The notes under the pieces were generated by a model that saw only the letters and a program-made list of their open reading frames with translations, made no database searches and had not been told where the DNA came from. From positions 1 to 31,572 of the forward strand of contig CAMLSF010000026.1 in NCBI GenBank assembly GCA_946482615.1: 31,572 bases of DNA, given 5' to 3'. This DNA is from an uncultured Chromatiaceae bacterium (GTDB lineage Bacteria; Pseudomonadota; Gammaproteobacteria; Enterobacterales; Alteromonadaceae). Both the position numbers and the translations under genes were made by a program. Shown here one piece after another: positions 26,246 to 31,572 of this stretch (within the stretch, counting starts at the first letter, position 1; each line of letters opens with the position of its first letter).

Positions 26246-26274
26246 AAGTCTGCTCCAACTGGCAAAGTGTTACA
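26246..26274 (-). promoter_or_regulatory. Predicted ECF promoter for the sigma operon
   Basis: On the minus strand TGTAACA (26274-26268) is followed after 17 bases by GACTT (26250-26246). This puts the start point some 60 bases before the sigma start codon. The same sequence pair and spacing occur on the plus strand at 26295-26323. Confidence 0.65.
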
Positions 26275-26294
26275 AAAATAAATAAAAAAAATTC

Positions 26295-26323
26295 TGTAAC
26301 AACTGACGAAATACCCCCGACTT
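26295..26323 (+). promoter_or_regulatory. Predicted ECF promoter for the amidohydrolase operon
   Basis: TGTAACA (26295-26301) is followed after 17 bases by GACTT (26319-26323). Both blocks and the spacing match the oppositely oriented copy at 26274-26246. Transcription would start around 26329, leaving a leader of about 40 bases before the TTG start at 26370. Confidence 0.65.
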
Positions 26324-26369
26324 CTTCAGCAAACACAGCAATTTCATTTCGGTTTTAAGGAGTTTTAGG

Positions 26370-27833
26370 TTGAACACAATGTATTTAAAAAAATCTGTAG
26401 CGTTTTGTCTGATGGCGGTGTGGCCTGCATTGCAGGCGCTTGCCCAACCACAGGCTGAAACCGTGTTGTATCACAATGCCACTTTACTCAATCCCGCTAC
26501 AGAGCAGCAGATCCAAAATGGCTGGCTGCTGGTCAAAGCAGGGCGCATAGTGCAGATGGGCCAACAACAAGCAGATACAACCTTACCTGTGGCCAATAAA
26601 GAGGTGGATATTCAGGATCAGTATCTGATGCCTGGTCTGATCGATGTGCATTTGCACCTGACCGCAGGTCCGCACAGGGTGGAAATGCAGGATGGTAAAC
26701 CTGTGATCAGCATGAAAGGTCATAGCGAGCTGACCCGTTATCATGCAATCAGTACTTTAGCGACCGGAGTGACCACCGCCTTTAGCCCGGCAGGAGATCC
26801 GGAAGCTAACGCTGAATACGCCACACAGCAGCAAGCAGGAAACTGGCCAGGGCCAAAGTTAAGTTATGCTGGTTTTATCTTTGAGCCTACACCTATTTTA
26901 GGGGGCTCTGTGCATCCCAAAGATCAGGCGGCCTGGCAAGCTGAAATCAACAGACAAAAGGCCTTGGGTGTCGAGTACATCAAACTCTATCAGGGCTTAT
27001 CTAAAGAAGAAGTGGCGATGGGGATAAATTTGGCCAAAGCGGCCGGGTTAAAAACCATTGCGCATCTGGACGCGGTGAGCTGGCAATATGCCGCCGATCT
27101 GGGCATAGATATGTTAACTCACGCTTTACCCACCAGTGCTGAGCTGCTGACGGGGGAGGATAAAGCCGCTTATCTGGCAGAGCGCAAAAATCTGCACAGT
27201 GCCCGATTTGTATACAGTTGGTTTAAGTATGTGGATTATGACAGCAAGCCCATGCAACAGCTTATCCAGACACTGGCCCGCCAACAAACCCGTATCGATT
27301 TGACTTTGGTCGTCAATGAGCTGGTTTATTTCGCCCGGGAGCTGGACACCTTATATCCGGAACAGGACATGTGGGTCTATCACCCACAAATGCGCAAAGG
27401 CTGGCGCGCAACATTAGCTGCGCCGGGTTACGACTGGTCAGCGGAAGAGTTGGCTACAGCACAGCAACAACTCCCCAAGGTACAACAACTGTTCAAACGC
27501 TTGTATGACGCTGGTGTGCCCCTTGCCATTGGCACGGACAGCGTGGCCAGCGGACCTTTTTATCTGCGTGAATTACAACTGAGTCAGGCCGCAGGCCTTA
27601 GCCATTGGCAGGTATTGCAACTGGCAACCAGCGGTGGGGCTCAGCATCTGGGACTGAATGATCATGGTCAACTGAAAACAGGTTTTGTTGCGGACTTTAT
27701 TGTGCTCAATGCCAATCCACTCAAAGACCTGAATGCACTTAACACTGTGCATACCGTAGTGCAGCAGGGCAAAGCCTGGTCTGTGGATAAGCTGAAAGCT
27801 GAGTTGGCCTCTCTGTCTGATTTGAAACTTTAA
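26370..27833 (+). CDS. Exported metal-dependent amidohydrolase
   Basis: The 487-residue protein belongs to the amidohydrolase superfamily (imidazolonepropionase/Xaa-Pro peptidase-like branch). A signal sequence (KKSVAFCLMAVWPALQALA) directs it to the periplasm. Metal ligands of the TIM barrel are visible: HLH (H94, H96), a Lys that may be carbamylated in YIKLYQG (K205), H232 in IAHLD, H251 in LTHALP and D390 in IGTDS, so a binuclear site is likely. Substrates in this branch include peptides, cyclic amides and lactones. The start codon is TTG at 26370, with AAGGAG seven bases upstream; an ATG at 26379 is less well placed. It heads an operon with two small membrane proteins and is divergent from the ECF sigma gene. 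Confidence 0.9.
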   Translation: MNTMYLKKSVAFCLMAVWPALQALAQPQAETVLYHNATLLNPATEQQIQNGWLLVKAGRIVQMGQQQADTTLPVANKEVDIQDQYLMPGLIDVHLHLTAGPHRVEMQDGKPVISMKGHSELTRYHAISTLATGVTTAFSPAGDPEANAEYATQQQAGNWPGPKLSYAGFIFEPTPILGGSVHPKDQAAWQAEINRQKALGVEYIKLYQGLSKEEVAMGINLAKAAGLKTIAHLDAVSWQYAADLGIDMLTHALPTSAELLTGEDKAAYLAERKNLHSARFVYSWFKYVDYDSKPMQQLIQTLARQQTRIDLTLVVNELVYFARELDTLYPEQDMWVYHPQMRKGWRATLAAPGYDWSAEELATAQQQLPKVQQLFKRLYDAGVPLAIGTDSVASGPFYLRELQLSQAAGLSHWQVLQLATSGGAQHLGLNDHGQLKTGFVADFIVLNANPLKDLNALNTVHTVVQQGKAWSVDKLKAELASLSDLKL

Positions 27834-27885
27834 TTTTGAACGCTTTAAAACTGACCTATTTCACAATCAAAACGAGGATGAGTTG

Positions 27886-28029
27886 ATGGAAACTTTAAAC
27901 TACTGCGTGTCTGAGCTTAGCAATCAGGTCCACTTCACCGACGCCGAATTCCTGGTGCTTTTTATGGTGTTCTGGCTGGTCGCATCTGTACTGCAAAACA
28001 AATTTGAAATGAACACAAACGAGGAGTAA
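27886..28029 (+). CDS. 47-residue single-helix membrane protein
   Basis: A small gene, easily missed, encodes 47 residues with one strong hydrophobic helix (residues 22-36, FLVLFMVFWLVASVL) between an N-terminal half containing METLNYCVSELSNQVHF and a hydrophilic acidic tail. GAGG lies eight bases before the ATG, and the stop is three bases before the ATG of the superinfection-immunity-family gene, whose ribosome-binding site (GAGGAG) is within its last codons. These signals make it a real coding sequence. No family recognised; it may be a partner of the following protein or of the amidohydrolase. Confidence 0.75.
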   Translation: METLNYCVSELSNQVHFTDAEFLVLFMVFWLVASVLQNKFEMNTNEE

Positions 28030-28032
28030 GAC

Positions 28033-28311
28033 ATGGATACTTTACAACAATTTTTCGCATCCTTTGTCCAGGCATGGCAACAAGCGGATCTGGTGTTTTT
28101 AGTCGGCTTTGGCCTGTTGTTTTTTGTCGTCTGGTTTTTGCCAAGCTTGCTGGCTTTGGCCTTTAATCGCCAGCATGCAGCTAAAATTGCTTTACTGAAC
28201 GTACCGGCAGGTTTTTCCTGGATAGCCTGGGTGGCTTTAATGGTCTGGGCTGTTACAGGCAAACTGGGCGATAAACTGGCAGAAAAAGCCCGTTTAAAAC
28301 CCGTTGCCTGA
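28033..28311 (+). CDS. Superinfection immunity family membrane protein
   Basis: The 92-residue protein has two membrane helices (VFLVGFGLLFFVVWFLPSLL and GFSWIAWVALMVWAV) joined by a short loop containing FNRQHAAKIALLNV. The pattern FLPSLLALAFN, then ALLNVPAGFSWIAWVALMVWA, matches the Imm_superinfect family, named after the T4 Imm protein that blocks DNA entry by related phages. Chromosomal members are widespread and mostly uncharacterised. GAGGAG is six bases before the ATG. It is the last gene of the ECF-linked operon, 10 bases from the convergent MBL gene. A phage role is not established here; a general envelope role is equally possible. Confidence 0.82.
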   Translation: MDTLQQFFASFVQAWQQADLVFLVGFGLLFFVVWFLPSLLALAFNRQHAAKIALLNVPAGFSWIAWVALMVWAVTGKLGDKLAEKARLKPVA

Positions 28312-28321
28312 TACAAAGCTA

Positions 28322-29413
28322 CTATAACTGCACCTTCTCGCCTTCATTTAAAATCAGCAGCGGCACCTGACTGTTCAGGTGCTGCTGCATATGCAACAAG
28401 CGCAATAGTGGGGAGTGAGAGCTAATGTCTCCCATCTGCCAACTGGCATTGCCATAACCCCAGGGGATCATCACTTTACAACCGAGTTCAGTGGCGGCAA
28501 CCAGGGCATCTTCAGGTGTGGTATGCACATAACGATACCAGGCCCCATGATTTTCATGATGGTAGGACGCTATTGGCAACAGGCAGATGTCAATATCGCC
28601 ATATTTTTGCTGAATATCGTTAAAATGTTTTGAATAGCCGGTATCCCCTGCAAAAAACAAGGTTTTTCCGCCATGTTCTAACAACCAGCCACCCCACATG
28701 GCTTTATTGTCATCATCAAACAATTTGCGGTTATTAAAGTGATGTGCCGGCACTAAATGAATAGTCAGCTCACCTTGTTGGCTTTGGCTGTACCAGGCGT
28801 GCTCAACAATATTGTATCCGCCTTCTGGCATATAATCAGCCATCCCCAGGGGCAGGTAATACGTCGGTTTATTGCCTATTTGTTGGATGCTCTTATGACT
28901 GAAATGGTCGTAATGCAAATGGGAGTACAGGACTGCATCTGTTTCTGCCAAAGTGGCACTGCTGATAGTCGGGGTATAAGGTCTTTTGATAATGCCGGCA
29001 AACCATTGTACCCAACTAACAGGCCAGTCAAATTGACCAAACACAGGGTCAATCAGCACTTGCTGACCATCCGGGGTTTTGACCACAAAGCTGGCATGAC
29101 CCAGCCATTGCAAAGTAAAGCCTGTGTTCAATACCGGAGCCTGTTGTGTCTTTGTATACTGGCAATCCTGGCCTGGTGAACGACACACAAGTTCTGGATC
29201 AGCCGGGTAGCACTGGCTGTCACAGGTCACAGGATAGTGGCGTTCAGCTTCGGTACTTGGGTATAAGTTACGAAATCTGCCTTGATAGTCGCCCTCTGTA
29301 ACCCGCTCAATCACAGCATTTTCACCTATCTGTTGTTTTACTGTATTGGGGGCAGCGCAGGCCAACAGCAGCATAGTGCCAAGCAAGAGTGTAGAAATCG
29401 GGACTGGTCTCAT
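28322..29413 (-). CDS. MBL-fold lipoprotein, NAPE-PLD/RomA-like hydrolase
   Basis: The 363-residue protein has a lipoprotein signal (LLAC lipobox, C19) and a metallo-beta-lactamase fold of the N-acyl-phosphatidylethanolamine phospholipase D/UlaG-like group. The metal motif is YSHLHYDHF (H165, H167, D169, H170). Further ligands are probably in LVPAHHF and FAGDTGYSKHF, and the family's IASYHHENHGAWYRYVHTTP follows. It is probably a phosphodiesterase acting on lipids or similar substrates at the membrane surface. An unusual block with four cysteines (C64, C68, C77, C84) lies between the signal and the MBL domain. AAGGA is six bases before the ATG at 29413. It appears monocistronic. Confidence 0.87.
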   Translation of the reverse strand: MRPVPISTLLLGTMLLLACAAPNTVKQQIGENAVIERVTEGDYQGRFRNLYPSTEAERHYPVTCDSQCYPADPELVCRSPGQDCQYTKTQQAPVLNTGFTLQWLGHASFVVKTPDGQQVLIDPVFGQFDWPVSWVQWFAGIIKRPYTPTISSATLAETDAVLYSHLHYDHFSHKSIQQIGNKPTYYLPLGMADYMPEGGYNIVEHAWYSQSQQGELTIHLVPAHHFNNRKLFDDDNKAMWGGWLLEHGGKTLFFAGDTGYSKHFNDIQQKYGDIDICLLPIASYHHENHGAWYRYVHTTPEDALVAATELGCKVMIPWGYGNASWQMGDISSHSPLLRLLHMQQHLNSQVPLLILNEGEKVQL

Positions 29414-29490
29414 TCATCATCCTTTATTGTTATAGGGTATTCCTGATATTGCCCAACAGAGCAATGGTTCACCGCCCTATAAAATGTCAT

Positions 29491-29514
29491 ACCCTGGTGT
29501 GATCCATCAAGGGT
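29491..29514. other. Imperfect inverted repeat between the LysR and MBL genes
   Basis: ACCCT (29491-29495) and AGGGT (29510-29514) enclose an inner TGATCCATCA dyad. On the minus strand it lies shortly after the LysR stop and is followed by ATGACATTTTAT, so it could be a weak terminator. Confidence 0.3.
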
Positions 29515-29541
29515 CACTGAGCCTCTTGTGATCGGAGAGCG

Positions 29542-30441
29542 CTAGCCAGTTACTGCCTGTTGTTTGGGTTTCAAAGCCAACCCTTGCTGCAACCAATCCA
29601 GCAGCAACCGCACTTTGACCGGTAAATGCCTGTTCAGTGGATACAAGGCCCAGATCCCTTCATCGGATGGTTGTTGCTCTGCTAGCAGGGCCACTAAACG
29701 GCCGTCCTCCAAATAGGGTTGCAGGTAATAATCCGGCAGTTGGGTGATACCTAAACCTTTAAGCACCGCATCTGTTAATGCCACGCCACTATTACAACGT
29801 AAATAAGGCTGGGGTTTAAATTGCAGTTTTTGGCCTTGTTGCTCAAAACGCCAGAAATCAACAGAGCCAACTAAACAGCGATGCTGATGCAGCTCGGCTA
29901 CTGTTGCAGGTGTGCCAAATTTTTGCAGATAGCCGGGGCTGGCGCATAAATACAAAGTGCGTTTGCCTAAGGCTTTGGCCTGCAGGCTGGAGTCTGTCAG
30001 TTGGCCCAGCCTTATGGCGCAGTCAAAACCGCCTTGCACTAAATCCAGTTGATCGTTGGTCAACTGCATATCCAACTGCACTTTGGGGTAACGTAATAAA
30101 AATTCATGCAGCAAAGGCGCAATAAACTGCTCGCCATAATAGACAGGAGCAGTGATTTTGATCGCACCTGAAGGTTCGTGCTGCATACTGGTTAAAAGTT
30201 GATTGGCTTGTTGCAGGCCGTTGACCAAAGCGCGGCACTGTTGGTAATACAATGTGCCTTGTTCGGTTAAACGCACCTGACGGGTGGTGCGAAGCACCAG
30301 TTTGCAGTTCAGCCGCTGCTCTAATTGCAGCACAGTGCGGCTGACCTGAGCCACTGAAATGCCTAAGACTTTGGCCGCTTTGGAAAAACTACCCAGTTCC
30401 GCCACAGCCACAAATTCGCTGATGCCTTGCCATTCTTTCAT
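29542..30441 (-). CDS. LysR-family transcriptional regulator, divergent from class III ADH
   Basis: The 299-residue protein has a LysR winged helix (FVAVAELGSFSKAAKVLGIS, then VAQVSRTVLQLEQRLNCKL, residues 10-49) and a CrgA/DmlR-like inducer-binding domain (SGAIKITAPVYYGEQFIAPL, FDCAIRLGQLTDSSLQAKAL). It is divergent from the glutathione-dependent formaldehyde dehydrogenase gene with a 97-base gap, the usual layout for a LysR regulator of an aldehyde-detoxification operon. Formaldehyde- or S-hydroxymethylglutathione-responsive activation is therefore inferred. The ribosome-binding site before the ATG at 30441 is weak. Confidence 0.9.
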   Translation of the reverse strand: MKEWQGISEFVAVAELGSFSKAAKVLGISVAQVSRTVLQLEQRLNCKLVLRTTRQVRLTEQGTLYYQQCRALVNGLQQANQLLTSMQHEPSGAIKITAPVYYGEQFIAPLLHEFLLRYPKVQLDMQLTNDQLDLVQGGFDCAIRLGQLTDSSLQAKALGKRTLYLCASPGYLQKFGTPATVAELHQHRCLVGSVDFWRFEQQGQKLQFKPQPYLRCNSGVALTDAVLKGLGITQLPDYYLQPYLEDGRLVALLAEQQPSDEGIWALYPLNRHLPVKVRLLLDWLQQGLALKPKQQAVTG

Positions 30442-30472
30442 TTATGCAAAACTCATTTGTTATTTGCGGGGA

Positions 30473-31572
<1,100 letters not shown>

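Noticed and set aside
28033..28311. Prophage remnant, suggested by the superinfection-immunity family name
   Set aside because: No other phage gene, integrase or att site is nearby, and the gene is embedded in a metabolic-type operon; the family is common on chromosomes.
28757..29179. 140-residue plus-strand open frame
   Set aside because: It is a shadow of the MBL-fold gene, whose motifs are all on the minus strand; no ribosome-binding site or family signal.

Overview
The window looks like ordinary chromosome of an aquatic gammaproteobacterium, most likely Rheinheimera or a close relative among the Alteromonadales/Chromatiaceae. This rests on protein resemblance and moderate GC and is an inference; no rRNA or marker gene is present. 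There are no phage genes, transposases, tRNAs or CRISPR arrays. Genes sit in short operons, often divergent from a dedicated regulator.

Layout. (1) 1-2292, minus strand: a flavin L-amino-acid oxidase overlaps a ThDP-dependent 2-keto-acid decarboxylase that runs off the left edge. Together they could turn amino acids into keto acids, H2O2 and then aldehydes. (2) 2622-4085, minus: a FadL-type outer membrane channel with its own terminator. (3) 4360-11803, plus: a lipoprotein adaptor and two different RND pump subunits, an mdtABC-like arrangement without an outer membrane factor. (4) 12024-14395, minus: a TrmB-like regulator translationally coupled to an exported serine beta-lactamase-fold hydrolase. 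(5) 14608-17472: an orphan exported solute-binding-like protein, then a quinone-oxidoreductase-type MDR enzyme divergent from a LysR regulator. (6) 17549-20463, minus: pntB and pntA, preceded by a 127-bp ERIC-type palindrome. (7) 21016-22862: an exported alpha/beta hydrolase divergent from an AraC regulator, with a 21-bp-phased direct repeat between them. (8) 22955-24842, minus: a Bcr/CflA-type MFS pump and a small exported protein, with a second, decayed ERIC-type copy upstream. (9) 25062-28311: an ECF sigma factor and a membrane partner, divergent from an amidohydrolase, a 47-residue membrane protein and a superinfection-immunity-family protein. (10) 28322-31572: an MBL-fold lipoprotein, a LysR regulator, and a divergent class III alcohol dehydrogenase truncated by the right edge.

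The most interesting unit is region 9. The 194-bp gap between the sigma gene and the amidohydrolase gene carries two opposed copies of TGTAACA-N17-GACTT, which look like a matched pair of ECF promoters. This predicts that the sigma factor activates both itself and the amidohydrolase/microprotein/immunity-family operon. The second most interesting is the oxidase/decarboxylase pair at the left edge. The ERIC-type elements are a third unexpected feature, since this family is best known from enterobacteria and vibrios.
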